This document shows positions 1 through 8,286 of a stretch of DNA of 64,000 nucleotides, in pieces. Position 1 is the stretch's first letter, and each line of letters begins with the position of its first letter. The position numbers and the translations under genes are program-made. Below the pieces are notes generated by a model. It saw only the letters and a program-made list of their open reading frames with translations, did not search any database and had not been told where the DNA came from. Source of the DNA: Photobacterium chitinilyticum (GTDB taxonomy: Bacteria > Pseudomonadota > Gammaproteobacteria > Enterobacterales > Vibrionaceae); NCBI RefSeq assembly GCF_004104355.1, contig NZ_RJLM01000004.1, positions 409,536 to 473,535 of the forward strand, read 5' to 3'.

Positions 1-1327
1 AGCCCGTATCAGGCAAAGAGACGGGTGAGATCCGGCAAGCCGTATTATTTCGGTTATCACACAGGAGGTAACGCTCATTTTCGGGGCGCCAGGTGAAATA
101 AAATCCAAATGCTCCGGCCTGGAATGTCGCATCATCCGGAATGTAGCGGGTTACGTAGTGATTATCTTTCCCTGACAGGAAGTCGTGAATTTTTTTATCG
201 ACGAGTGGATATACCTTGGCATCCATTGTGACGCCTGTTTCGTCATCCTTGTCCAGTGCCGCATCGGTCAGCAATACTGTCTTTGCAGTAGCCACTTCGA
301 CTTTAAGGTAGTCAAACAAGCCAACCCAGCCATTTGAGGTAAGTACTTGATGGGTTATATCGTCTGAGCCAAAGCTGGTCGTTCCGCTGAGATAGGTAAA
401 AACCTCTGTCAGTGAGATATCTTCGACGCCATTTTTATCCCAGCGGTATTCACTAATCGTGGTTTCCCCTGTTTCGGAACCTTGCCCGCTGTAAACCATT
501 TGGTCGGTGAGAATACCGCTACCGCTATTGGAGCTAAAGCTGCCTATCTTCCAATAGCCGTCATTTAAAATAGCTTGAATATTGGCTTCGGCGGATGTCT
601 GTTCTGTTACAAAACGTTCCATTCTGCCTTTTGTCATATTCTGGACGATGGAAAGCGAGAGCAAATTACTGAGTCTCATGTTCTGTAAGCCGACTTTTGG
701 CAGTAGGGTGGCTTCGAGATCATCGGCAATAGCATTGAGCTCTTGCTGGAATAGAAACACTTTACTTCGTGCCGGACTGAAAAAAATCTCCTCGAAAATT
801 CCCCAGCTTTCGTCAAGCAACACGCGTTGAACCAAGGCGTAATAGGCCAGACTTGATTTGAGGCTGACGGCAATTCTCTCTTCCGTTAATGGCACCATAT
901 AGAGGTGAGGTGGGATAGTGTCTCCAATGGTCACAGTAATATCAGGGACAGGAGATTGGTCGACTAACAATACCGCATTGATACGGATGCGGGTGCCGGC
1001 TTCAATGACGTAGGTGCCGTTGCCGAGGGTTTGCCAGCTTGTGATGTCAATTCTCTCGAGAATTTTTCCCGTGCTGTCTAGCCAGACGGCAGCGAAACTC
1101 CCTTCGGTAAGGCTAGTCTGTGCTTCGGCGTAAGCGGTGCTGATCAAGCTGAAGTCAGCCGTTTGGGCCGTAAATAAATCAGTGGGTGTATCGACAGTAA
1201 TCGTAAACTTGGTCGAGACCGGTGCGGCTTCACCTGCCGCTACGGGTTCGTCTTTTCCTCCGCCGCCGCATGCCGAAAGAAGTAGGCAGCAGACGGCGGC
1301 AAGGTAATATCCTAGATAAGCGCGCAT
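1..1327 (-). CDS. Lipoprotein of unknown function, 3' end outside the window
   Basis: The reading frame is open from an ATG at 1325-1327 to the left edge, so at least 442 codons are present and the C-terminus is missing. The N-terminus has a short charged start, a hydrophobic stretch and a lipobox (LLSAC, Cys about residue 19), followed by a glycine run and an acidic Lys-Asp-Glu stretch. This marks a lipoprotein anchored in the inner or outer membrane and facing the periplasm. The rest is soluble-looking with many short beta-type segments; I recognise no family. The gene is followed upstream by about 190 bp of non-coding DNA and then queE on the same strand. The signal peptide is clear, the function is unknown. 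Confidence 0.8.
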   Translation of the reverse strand, partial: MRAYLGYYLAAVCCLLLSACGGGGKDEPVAAGEAAPVSTKFTITVDTPTDLFTAQTADFSLISTAYAEAQTSLTEGSFAAVWLDSTGKILERIDITSWQTLGNGTYVIEAGTRIRINAVLLVDQSPVPDITVTIGDTIPPHLYMVPLTEERIAVSLKSSLAYYALVQRVLLDESWGIFEEIFFSPARSKVFLFQQELNAIADDLEATLLPKVGLQNMRLSNLLSLSIVQNMTKGRMERFVTEQTSAEANIQAILNDGYWKIGSFSSNSGSGILTDQMVYSGQGSETGETTISEYRWDKNGVEDISLTEVFTYLSGTTSFGSDDITHQVLTSNGWVGLFDYLKVEVATAKTVLLTDAALDKDDETGVTMDAKVYPLVDKKIHDFLSGKDNHYVTRYIPDDATFQAGAFGFYFTWRPENERYLLCDNRNNTACRISPVSLPDTG

Positions 1328-1513
1328 AACAAAATCCCCAAACATTTATTATGTTTTGCGCTCAGTATAGATTTGGGTAAATTGGGGCGTGTTAAAGGAG
1401 CGGCACTGTCTTGTAGATTGGGCAGGGATCTAAAATGTAAGAATAAAGTCGCAAGCGAGATTATAACACCAGGGTGAAGTCAGCCGCGATGAAGTCAGCG
1501 GCTGATGTCGGGT

Positions 1514-2182
1514 TTAGGCAATCGCGAGATACTTGTGAGTCTGAATCGACAGCCGCCAGTTACGCTTTACGCAGGTATCGATACAGAGCTCTGTTGCTCT
1601 CGGCTTCTGGCTGATCGGCTGCAAAGCAATACTGACATTGGGTTTTAGTGCGATACCGTCTATTAGGCTATCAAGCTGCTCAATATCTTTGGACGTCCCG
1701 ACTGGATGTTTGATTTCATCGGCTCGTTGCAGAGCCGATGGCAGTACGTCCAGTTTTGCTTTCATGTTGATTTTAGGCGAGACAGTGACCCAGGTATCCG
1801 TAGTTGCCTTGACTTCTGATGTGCCGCTGGTTTCAATTTGGCAGCGAAAGCCAGCCTTTTCCAAAGATTGAGTGAGGGGAACCAAATCGTATATACAAGG
1901 TTCGCCACCGGTAATCACTACGTGTCTAGCGGTGTAGCCCTGATCTGTTAATAGGCGAACAACGCCGTCAGCATCAAGATTAGTCCAAAGCGGTGAGTCG
2001 GCTGTTTTTGCCATGATGTCTTCCAGTGAAGAAAAATCTTGTGGCTCGGCGGTCCAGGTTTGTTTGGTATCACACCAAGCGCAGCCGACAGGGCATACCT
2101 GCAAGCGAACAAAGATGGCTGGGACGCCGGTAAATACACCTTCACCTTGAATGGTTTCAAAGACTTCGTTAATTTTGTACAC
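1514..2182 (-). CDS. queE: 7-carboxy-7-deazaguanine synthase (radical SAM)
   Basis: QueE converts 6-carboxytetrahydropterin to 7-carboxy-7-deazaguanine, a ring-contraction step in queuosine (preQ0) biosynthesis in the cytoplasm. The 222-residue protein matches the E. coli enzyme almost end to end, including the N-terminal QGEG segment, the radical-SAM cysteines C30, C34 and C37 in a CX3CX2C arrangement, the TGGEP motif near residue 93, and the C-terminal QTHKYLAIA tail. The length is normal for the gammaproteobacterial form. No other queuosine gene is adjacent. The start is an ATG placed exactly as in homologues. The identification is secure. Confidence 0.96.
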   Translation of the reverse strand: MYKINEVFETIQGEGVFTGVPAIFVRLQVCPVGCAWCDTKQTWTAEPQDFSSLEDIMAKTADSPLWTNLDADGVVRLLTDQGYTARHVVITGGEPCIYDLVPLTQSLEKAGFRCQIETSGTSEVKATTDTWVTVSPKINMKAKLDVLPSALQRADEIKHPVGTSKDIEQLDSLIDGIALKPNVSIALQPISQKPRATELCIDTCVKRNWRLSIQTHKYLAIA

Positions 2183-2571
2183 CGCTAACCTCGTGGCGAG
2201 TTGAACATTTCTTGTTGCAATAAATCAATCTGCAAAATAGCAGCAGAGCATTATGTCAAAACTCATTGCTGATGTCTTTAGCCAATAGTGGTGGAATAAC
2301 CGAGTTTCGGTACTGTTCGACGATCGTTGGCATCAATATGTAAATGTGGTATCAGAGAATTTCTGATGGGAATAACTTAAATTTTATTTGTAAAAAAACT
2401 ACCCTAAAAAGATACCTAATACTGATTTGATAGCACAAAAAACAGGTACAATTAGGTATTAGTCGTGATGGATGTCACGTCCTCGAAAGAATCGACTTCA
2501 CAATTAGTTCGCAAAGTAAAAAAATTAATCCATTAACGTTTATTTTCACTTTTAATGTCGGGAGTATTGGC
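2183..2571. promoter_or_regulatory. Intergenic region carrying the mlc promoter
   Basis: This divergent spacer lies between queE (minus) and mlc (plus). It is AT-rich and holds a CRP-like palindrome at 2464-2479. It also holds a wider inverted repeat: ATACCTAAT at 2412-2420 with its complement at 2451-2459. These probably control mlc. No small gene was found, and I cannot place the -10/-35 boxes with certainty. Confidence 0.45.
2464..2479. promoter_or_regulatory. Candidate CRP-cAMP site upstream of mlc
   Basis: CGTGA-N6-TCACG is a perfect palindrome with the CRP geometry (consensus TGTGA-N6-TCACA), differing only in the outer base of each half. It sits about 95 bp before the mlc start. In E. 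coli mlc is known to be under CRP control, so the position makes biological sense. The assignment rests on sequence alone. Confidence 0.5.
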
Positions 2572-3786
2572 ATGTATGTCGCTCAGCCTGGTCACATTGA
2601 CCATATTAAAAGAAATAATGCCGGCAGCGTCTACAAGCTTATTGATCAGTACGGTCCTATTTCACGAATTGAATTGTCTAAGCGCAGCCTGCTTGCGCCC
2701 GCCAGTATTACCAAGATCACTCGAGAGTTGATTGAAGCTCATCTAGTCAAGGAAACGCAATACCAGGAGTCGACCAGTAGAGGCCGCCCGGCAATAGGGT
2801 TGCTTCCTGCCAACGAAGGATGGCAGTTTTTGTCGATCCGCCTGGGACGCGGATATCTTACGATTGCTTTGCATGAGCTTGGGGGCGATATATTGGTGGA
2901 AGAACGGCAGGAAATCGCAGCCTTACACCAAGATGCCGTACTTAAGACGCTCCTAGATGAAATTAACACCTTCTTTGCCAATCATGTTGGTGAGTTAGAC
3001 CGTATCACCGCAATTGCCGTATCGCTGCCGGGGTTGATAAATGCCGAGAAGGGGACGGTTTTGCAAATGCCTCACTATGACGTGCACAACCTCGAACTTG
3101 GTCCTGCTATCCATGAGGCAACCGGGTTACCTGTTTTCATCGGTAATGATACTCGCTCGTGGGCGCTGGCCGAAAAGTTGTTCGGAAACTCGAGGGAAGT
3201 GGCCAATTCCATTTTGATTTCAATTCACCAAGGTGTTGGTGCCGGTATCGTATTGGACAATGTGGTACTTCAAGGCCGTGTTGGTAATATCGGTGAGCTA
3301 GGCCATATCCAGATTAAGCCTTATGGAAAACGTTGTTTTTGTGGCAACCATGGTTGCCTGGAAACGGTTGCAAGCTTAAATGCGATCATTGAGCAGGTTG
3401 AACAAGGTCTACGTGAAGGGCATCCATCCTCTCTTCATGGCAAGGTACTGACAATTGAGAAAATTTGTGACGCTGCTGTTGATGGCGATACGTTGGCAAG
3501 GCTGGTGATCGTTGAGCTGGGCCATAATTTGGGGCAGGCCATCGCCATTATGGTGAACTTGTTTAATCCCGATAAGATATTGATTGGCGGTGAGTTTAAC
3601 CGAGCTAAAAGCGTCCTTTATCCTGCTATTATGGAGTGCATCCGTACTCAGTCGTTGCCTGTCTACAACAAGGATTTGGTGATAGAACAAAGCTGTTTCT
3701 ATACCCAAGCAACCATGCCGGGAGCCGCATTGGTGAAACAGGCCATGTATGACGGCCATCTGCTAATGAAGCTGATTGAAGGTTAG
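2572..3786 (+). CDS. mlc: Mlc-type ROK-family glucose-responsive repressor
   Basis: Mlc represses sugar phosphotransferase genes (ptsG, ptsHI, manXYZ in E. coli) and is sequestered by dephosphorylated EIICB-Glc at the membrane when glucose is transported. The 404-residue product aligns with E. coli Mlc throughout. It has an N-terminal winged helix (about 10-80, with the PASITKITRE recognition region), then the ROK fold. The ROK zinc-binding segment GKRCFCGNHGCLE lies near residue 250. The C-terminal MVNLFNPDKILIGG and AALVKQAMYDG segments are also typical. It could be confused with NagC, but the N-terminal PGHIDHIKRNNAGSVYKLI is Mlc-like and no nag genes are adjacent. The gene is monocistronic. 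Confidence 0.93.
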   Translation: MYVAQPGHIDHIKRNNAGSVYKLIDQYGPISRIELSKRSLLAPASITKITRELIEAHLVKETQYQESTSRGRPAIGLLPANEGWQFLSIRLGRGYLTIALHELGGDILVEERQEIAALHQDAVLKTLLDEINTFFANHVGELDRITAIAVSLPGLINAEKGTVLQMPHYDVHNLELGPAIHEATGLPVFIGNDTRSWALAEKLFGNSREVANSILISIHQGVGAGIVLDNVVLQGRVGNIGELGHIQIKPYGKRCFCGNHGCLETVASLNAIIEQVEQGLREGHPSSLHGKVLTIEKICDAAVDGDTLARLVIVELGHNLGQAIAIMVNLFNPDKILIGGEFNRAKSVLYPAIMECIRTQSLPVYNKDLVIEQSCFYTQATMPGAALVKQAMYDGHLLMKLIEG

Positions 3787-3792
3787 GCGTGA

Positions 3793-3840
3793 TACTCACA
3801 CTATCTAGCCGCCGATAAAGGTTGCTAAATAGTGTGAGTA
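3793..3840. repeat. 12-bp perfect inverted repeat just after mlc
   Basis: TACTCACACTAT (3793-3804) is repeated as its exact complement at 3829-3840 with a 24-bp spacer, starting 7 bp after the mlc stop. There is no T-run behind it, so it is a poor rho-independent terminator. It could be an mRNA 3'-end stabiliser or a protein-binding site. The remaining bases to 4037 hold nothing recognisable. Confidence 0.5.
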
Positions 3841-4037
3841 GCTATACGAATTCAGGATCAGTCAAATACCGGTTGCTGTTAATTTATCTTTATTTGCTTA
3901 CTGACCTTAATGCTGTGAGTTTGAAGACAAATTCTACATATTCAGCCGTAGCTGCTCCGTCATATAACAAATTGGCTATCAACTTTAGGTGCAAGGGATT
4001 TGTTCCTAAAGGATAGCCTGTCAATAATTCGGTATTA

Positions 4038-4721
4038 TTAGATTTTATACTCAAGCAGTTTTTCCAGGATATGGTATAGACGCTCTGTATGCTGGATGAG
4101 TAGCTGATGGGCTAAATCAACATCTCGGGCAAGTACGGCCTGCATGATGGCTTGATGCTCCCCCTCGTCGTGGTATTGCTGTTCGGAGGTAAAGGATTCA
4201 TTGAGCAAAAACTGACGGTAGCGTTCTTGCTGATCATAAATGTAGTACATGAGATCTGAGGTGAACTCGGTGCCGGGTAAGCTAATGAGTGCAAGGTGGA
4301 ACTCTTTGTGCCGGAGTTCCCATTCATCATAGTCAAAAGCTGGTGAAGCCGGGTTTAGACGGCTTAGCTTATGGTAGGCGGTAATAATCGATAATTCCCA
4401 CTCTTCACCGCCATGTTCTATGGCATTTTTTAGGGCGACACCACTGACCGCCTGGCGAATTTTCAATATTTCTCGCAGTTCAGTAAGAGAGACATCTGCG
4501 ACCCAAAACCCTTTCTGCGGCTGCATAACGACATATTTCTGCCAGCTCAGCTGCACCATTGCTTCTCTGAGCGGCGATCCGCCAACCTGATATTTTTCTT
4601 TAAGTTCACTGAGTATCAGTTTTTGTCCGGCTTTAAATTCACCACATAAAATGTCATGGCGGATTTGATGCATTACCCGATCGCTTAACGTTGCGAATCT
4701 ATCTCTGCCTATATCATTCAT
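4038..4721 (-). CDS. GntR-family regulator, FCD (FadR/VanR) subclass
   Basis: This 227-residue protein has a GntR winged helix at about residues 10-75; the LSELKEKYQVGGSPLREAMVQL segment is the helix-turn-helix with the SPLREA motif. An all-alpha FCD ligand-binding domain follows at about 85-220. Its metal-ligand histidines are plausibly in the RHKEFHLAL, HDEGEHQAI and HTERLYHIL segments. FCD regulators typically sense small carboxylates or amino acids. It is divergent from the tyrosine-decarboxylase-like gene with a 0.58-kb spacer containing repeated ATCGAT boxes, so it is the obvious candidate regulator of that gene and of itself. The ligand cannot be read from the sequence. Confidence 0.85.
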   Translation of the reverse strand: MNDIGRDRFATLSDRVMHQIRHDILCGEFKAGQKLILSELKEKYQVGGSPLREAMVQLSWQKYVVMQPQKGFWVADVSLTELREILKIRQAVSGVALKNAIEHGGEEWELSIITAYHKLSRLNPASPAFDYDEWELRHKEFHLALISLPGTEFTSDLMYYIYDQQERYRQFLLNESFTSEQQYHDEGEHQAIMQAVLARDVDLAHQLLIQHTERLYHILEKLLEYKI

Positions 4722-5299
4722 CCGTTGTACCTTTGTTACACCGCTTCTGCTGTCGGGTTGATATTATCCGTTTCTGCTACCACCACATGAAGGCAGTGAG
4801 AGAATAGGCTGAATATTTCACCATATATTCAATTAGATAACTATTATATTGCTCAGTGTCGATGTCAATAAGCGCAGCAGCAATATCATCACAGTCTGAG
4901 TTATATTTTTCTTAAGCTGGATTTTATCTGTAAGCCTACAGTTGCATTTAGTGATCAAGTACACAACTTGGTCATTCTTAGATGCCAAAACAACCGATAT
5001 AATTCATGTTGCATATATAAATATCGATTATTGAGATAAAATCGATTTTTAATCGATACTCATGAAATTATCGATTTTATAACGTCTTGTGCCGAAAAGA
5101 CGTTAGGCCATGATCGTAGTTATGCATTTTTGCTGATTTTCGATGACATAATTTATTCAAAACCGATCAGACCTTGTGAATATGCAGAGGGATTTCTCTC
5201 TGCTTGAAATTGGATTGAAGTGTGAAATTGAGGGGCTTCAAGTAATGGTTTATTAGCCATTTCGTTGGTTTTTCAAACGATCACAGTATGGGTTTTATT
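4722..5299. promoter_or_regulatory. Long divergent spacer between the GntR regulator and the decarboxylase
   Basis: The spacer is AT-rich, with no ORF of note. Its main feature is the ATCGAT cluster at 5023-5080, described separately. The distance from that cluster to the decarboxylase start (about 220 bp) leaves room for a long 5' untranslated leader. Confidence 0.5.
5023..5080. repeat. Four ATCGAT boxes in a two-unit direct repeat
   Basis: ATCGAT occurs at 5023-5028, 5041-5046, 5052-5057 and 5070-5075, i.e. with steps of 18, 11 and 18 bp. This makes two 29-bp units, each with two boxes and a TTTT-containing tail. Such regular spacing in a promoter region suggests a multi-site operator, most simply for the divergent GntR regulator. 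No known consensus is claimed. Confidence 0.55.
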
Positions 5300-7213
5300 A
5301 TGAACAAAGAAGTGAATGTTGATGCCCTTTTCTTGGGCCCAAAATCTGAAAACCGGGTTTTTTATAAAGAGATGATGGAATATGCTATTACCGAGCATAT
5401 GCATTGGCGCTCTGGTTTCCACCCGGAAGATTCGGCACTTGTTACGCCGCACACCCAGCATCAACCTGACTTTCGCGACACGCTTTATCGTACAGAAGGT
5501 ATCCTTCGTGATTTGTCTTCTCGTCTTAAGACCAAATCGGTCCCTTGGTTTTCACCTCGCTACCTTGGCCACATGAACGCAGATACCCTCATGGTATCGC
5601 ACCTGGCCTACGTTATGACGATGATGTACAACCAGAATAACTGTGCAGTAGAAGCTTCACCTGTGACGACGGATTTGGAGCTTGAAGTCGGGCGCGACCT
5701 GTGCCAGATGTTCGGCTTTGACGTGAACAAGTCCTGGGGACACATTACCTCGGGCGGCACGGTTGCTAACTACGAAGGGGTTTGGGTCGCCCGTAACCTG
5801 AAATCGATGCCGCTAGCGATAGCACAGCACGATGGTGCGAAAGATTTGGTTGCTGGCCTGACAGAGCATCAGTTACTGAATATGAAGAGCTCAGATATTT
5901 TAGACTTGGCCGATGAGCTTAAAAAACGCGGTGTTTTTGAAGACGTTCGCGAGCTGTCGGTGCGAGGAGCTGGTGTTGATCCGGGCAAGCTGGGTAAACT
6001 CCTGGTACCACGCTCGAAGCACTACTCGTGGATGAAGGCAATGGATGTGCTGGGTTTGGGTCAGGAGCATATTGTCCAGCTTGATGTTGACAACAACTAC
6101 CGTACTGATGTGGAGGCTATGCGTGAAACGACTTTCCGACTGATGGAAGAAGGTATTCCTATTTTAGGTATGGTATCGGTGGTCGGGACAACGGAAGAAG
6201 GTTCTGTTGATGCCGTCCATGAAGTCGTGAAACTGCGCCAGGAATGCGAGGAGAAATATGGCTCTTCTTTCTATATCCATGTTGATGCCGCTTATGGTGG
6301 TTATGTCCGTTCTATGTTCCTCGATGAAGACAATCAATTTATGGATTACGATGCCTTGGTTGACAGTTACCGTGCTAACGAGATCATTCCAGAAGGGGTT
6401 GTCTGGCCCAAGCGTGACGTCTATGACGCGTTTAAGGCAATGTCGGAGGTGGACTCTATCACCGTCGATCCGCATAAGGTGGGATATATCCAATACTCGG
6501 CTGGCGCAATCACGATGAAAGATAGTCGTATTGTTGACCTTATTTCCTATCATGCTGCTTATGTGTTTGAAGAGTCTGGTGAGCAGGATGAACTTGATAA
6601 GCCAGTTATGTTGGGTTCATCGATTATGGAAGGGTCCAAAGCCGGTTCAACGGCTGCGGCCGTATGGGCAGCGCACCGACTGGTGCCATTGAATATCAGC
6701 GGCTATGGTCATGTGATTGGCCGCGGTATCGTGACGGCAGACTGGTTTGCCAGCAAGCTTGCCAATGCCGAGCCGTTTGTTGTTCATGGTCGTAGTTTCG
6801 AAGTACGGCCGTTGATGCACCCGGATTTCCATATGGTTAACTTTACCTTCAAGGAATTGGGCAATGACAGCCTGGCTGATCATAATAGTCTGAACCAGCG
6901 GATCTATGAACTGTGCTCCTATGCCTCAGGGCGAGCCTACAGCAAAGACTTCCTGACATCATCAACGTCGTTGAGCGTTGATGAATATGGCGATACCCCG
7001 AGCAATTATGTCTGTCAGCGTGGATTTAAGGAGCAGGAGTGGAAAGCGGAGGGATCGGTTTACATTCTGCGCTCCGCGATAATGACGACGTTCCTGCGTG
7101 ATGAGGTTCGCTTCAGCCAGTACTGGAGTCAACTGCGAGAGATTTTCACTCAGATCCTGACAGAAATCGTCGATGAGGAAAACAAGAAGAACCTTTCACA
7201 CACGGCAGCATAA
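5300..7213 (+). CDS. Tyrosine-decarboxylase-like group II PLP decarboxylase
   Basis: The product (about 637 residues) aligns along its whole length with lactic-acid-bacterial tyrosine decarboxylase (TyrDC). Shared landmarks are the PWFSPRYLGHMNADTLM N-terminal segment, a VHVDAAYGGY-type segment (here IHVDAAYGGYVRSMFLDEDN), and the PLP-binding lysine in VDPHKVGY at about residue 393. The EGSKAGSTAAAVWAAH segment is shared too. It probably removes CO2 from an aromatic or acidic amino acid in the cytoplasm. The exact substrate (tyrosine, DOPA, phenylalanine or glutamate) is not decidable by eye. Another in-frame ATG lies 12 bp upstream at 5288; I prefer 5300 because it matches the family N-terminus. 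No amino-acid/amine antiporter gene is adjacent, unlike typical acid-resistance loci. A GntR regulator is divergent. Confidence 0.88.
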   Translation: MNKEVNVDALFLGPKSENRVFYKEMMEYAITEHMHWRSGFHPEDSALVTPHTQHQPDFRDTLYRTEGILRDLSSRLKTKSVPWFSPRYLGHMNADTLMVSHLAYVMTMMYNQNNCAVEASPVTTDLELEVGRDLCQMFGFDVNKSWGHITSGGTVANYEGVWVARNLKSMPLAIAQHDGAKDLVAGLTEHQLLNMKSSDILDLADELKKRGVFEDVRELSVRGAGVDPGKLGKLLVPRSKHYSWMKAMDVLGLGQEHIVQLDVDNNYRTDVEAMRETTFRLMEEGIPILGMVSVVGTTEEGSVDAVHEVVKLRQECEEKYGSSFYIHVDAAYGGYVRSMFLDEDNQFMDYDALVDSYRANEIIPEGVVWPKRDVYDAFKAMSEVDSITVDPHKVGYIQYSAGAITMKDSRIVDLISYHAAYVFEESGEQDELDKPVMLGSSIMEGSKAGSTAAAVWAAHRLVPLNISGYGHVIGRGIVTADWFASKLANAEPFVVHGRSFEVRPLMHPDFHMVNFTFKELGNDSLADHNSLNQRIYELCSYASGRAYSKDFLTSSTSLSVDEYGDTPSNYVCQRGFKEQEWKAEGSVYILRSAIMTTFLRDEVRFSQYWSQLREIFTQILTEIVDEENKKNLSHTAA

Positions 7214-7231
7214 ACGGGTTTTATCTAACAA

Positions 7232-7262
7232 TGGCGAGCCTCAAAAGGGCTCGTCATTTTGT
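7232..7262. terminator. Hairpin terminator between convergent genes
   Basis: TGGCGAGCC (7232-7240) pairs with GGCTCGTCA (7248-7256) with one mismatch and is followed by TTTTGTTT. It ends the decarboxylase transcript and may also serve the convergent LysR gene. Confidence 0.65.
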
Positions 7263-7274
7263 TTGGAGTCTTGT

Positions 7275-8177
7275 TTAAAAGCGGTCCTTGATTTCCAGGT
7301 AACGCTCGCGGATATGTTCGATTAGCGCCTGAATGCGTTTGGCAGGCTTGCGGGTATAAGGGTAGACCGCATAGATCCCGACAACTTTCCCGGTATGCTC
7401 TGGCAGTATTTCGACCAAATCACCGTTTTGCAGGTCGTCATAGATCAGGCAAGTAGGCAGATAGGACAGGCCGTTGCCAGCAAGGGATGATTTACGCAAT
7501 GCTGCGGCATTGTCGGAAGAAAAGTTACCTGTGACTTTCAGGGTATATAACTCACCGTTGCGCACGAACTGCCAGTCAAAAGGACCGGTACTCTGTTGGT
7601 TATAGCCAAGGCAGTTATGGTGCTGGAGTGCCTTGGGCGTCATCGGCATGCCGTTTTGTTCTATATATTTCTGCGAAGCACAAATGACCCAGCGCGAATT
7701 GAATATATGGCGGGCGATCAGGCTAGAGTCTTCGAGGTAGCCGGTGCGGATCACCAAGTCGACATTCTCTGACAAGAGATCGACAAAGTGGTTGTCCAGC
7801 GACATATCGATGGTCATACCGGGATGTTTTTGGCAAAAATCGGAAACGGCCTCTGCCAATAATAATTCACCGGAAATCGTCGGGACTGACATCCGGATAT
7901 GGCCGGATAATGTCTCGCTGAAACCGGTAACGGCATCAAAGGCCGAATGGGCGATTTGGCGGATATCCTTGGATCTATGGTATAACACTTCACCGGGTTC
8001 GGTCAGGGTCAGCTTACGGGTTGTCCGGTAGATGAGCTGGACACCAAGCTCGGATTCGAGCTTGCTGATGCGTTTGCTGACAACTGATTTTGTGATTTTA
8101 TTCAGTTCAGCTACTTTGCTGAATGAACCGTGTTCAATCACCTGGGTAAATAAGACGAGATCATCAATTTGCGGCAT
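7275..8177 (-). CDS. LysR-family transcriptional regulator
   Basis: This 300-residue protein has a winged helix-turn-helix at about residues 5-65 (FSKVAELNKITKSVVSKRISKLESELG is the typical LysR pattern) and a LysR substrate-binding domain from about 90 to 295. The LysR subgroup with CrgA/DmlR-like members is suggested by GYLEDSSLIARHI and the C-terminal VYPYTRKPAKRIQALIEHIRE. I chose ATG 8177, with AGGAG 11 bases upstream, over the GTG at 8189. It lies downstream of lutC on the same strand but after a hairpin, so it may be separately transcribed. It could govern the lactate operon or the convergent decarboxylase gene; no operator was identified. Confidence 0.86.
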   Translation of the reverse strand: MPQIDDLVLFTQVIEHGSFSKVAELNKITKSVVSKRISKLESELGVQLIYRTTRKLTLTEPGEVLYHRSKDIRQIAHSAFDAVTGFSETLSGHIRMSVPTISGELLLAEAVSDFCQKHPGMTIDMSLDNHFVDLLSENVDLVIRTGYLEDSSLIARHIFNSRWVICASQKYIEQNGMPMTPKALQHHNCLGYNQQSTGPFDWQFVRNGELYTLKVTGNFSSDNAAALRKSSLAGNGLSYLPTCLIYDDLQNGDLVEILPEHTGKVVGIYAVYPYTRKPAKRIQALIEHIRERYLEIKDRF

Positions 8178-8231
8178 GGAAACAGTCACTCCTCGAAACT
8201 GACAGCATTATATGTGACGGCGGCAGAAACA

Positions 8232-8263
8232 CAAAAGATGCGACCTTGCGTACGCATCTTTTG
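8232..8263 (-). terminator. Terminator hairpin after the lut operon
   Basis: CAAAAGATGCG (8232-8242) and CGCATCTTTTG (8253-8263) form a perfect 11-bp stem with a 10-base loop. Read on the minus strand the hairpin is followed by a T-rich stretch. It lies between lutC and the LysR gene. Confidence 0.65.
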
Positions 8264-8286
8264 CTGGGGAAGTCGGTGAAACCAGA

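Noticed and set aside
2183-2260. preQ1 riboswitch upstream of queE
   Set aside because: I see no preQ1-type hairpin and pseudoknot sequence; the leader is short and unstructured to the eye.
3822-4016. 64-codon frame on the plus strand after mlc
   Set aside because: It overlaps the inverted repeat, has no ribosome-binding site and its product has no recognisable character; likely chance.
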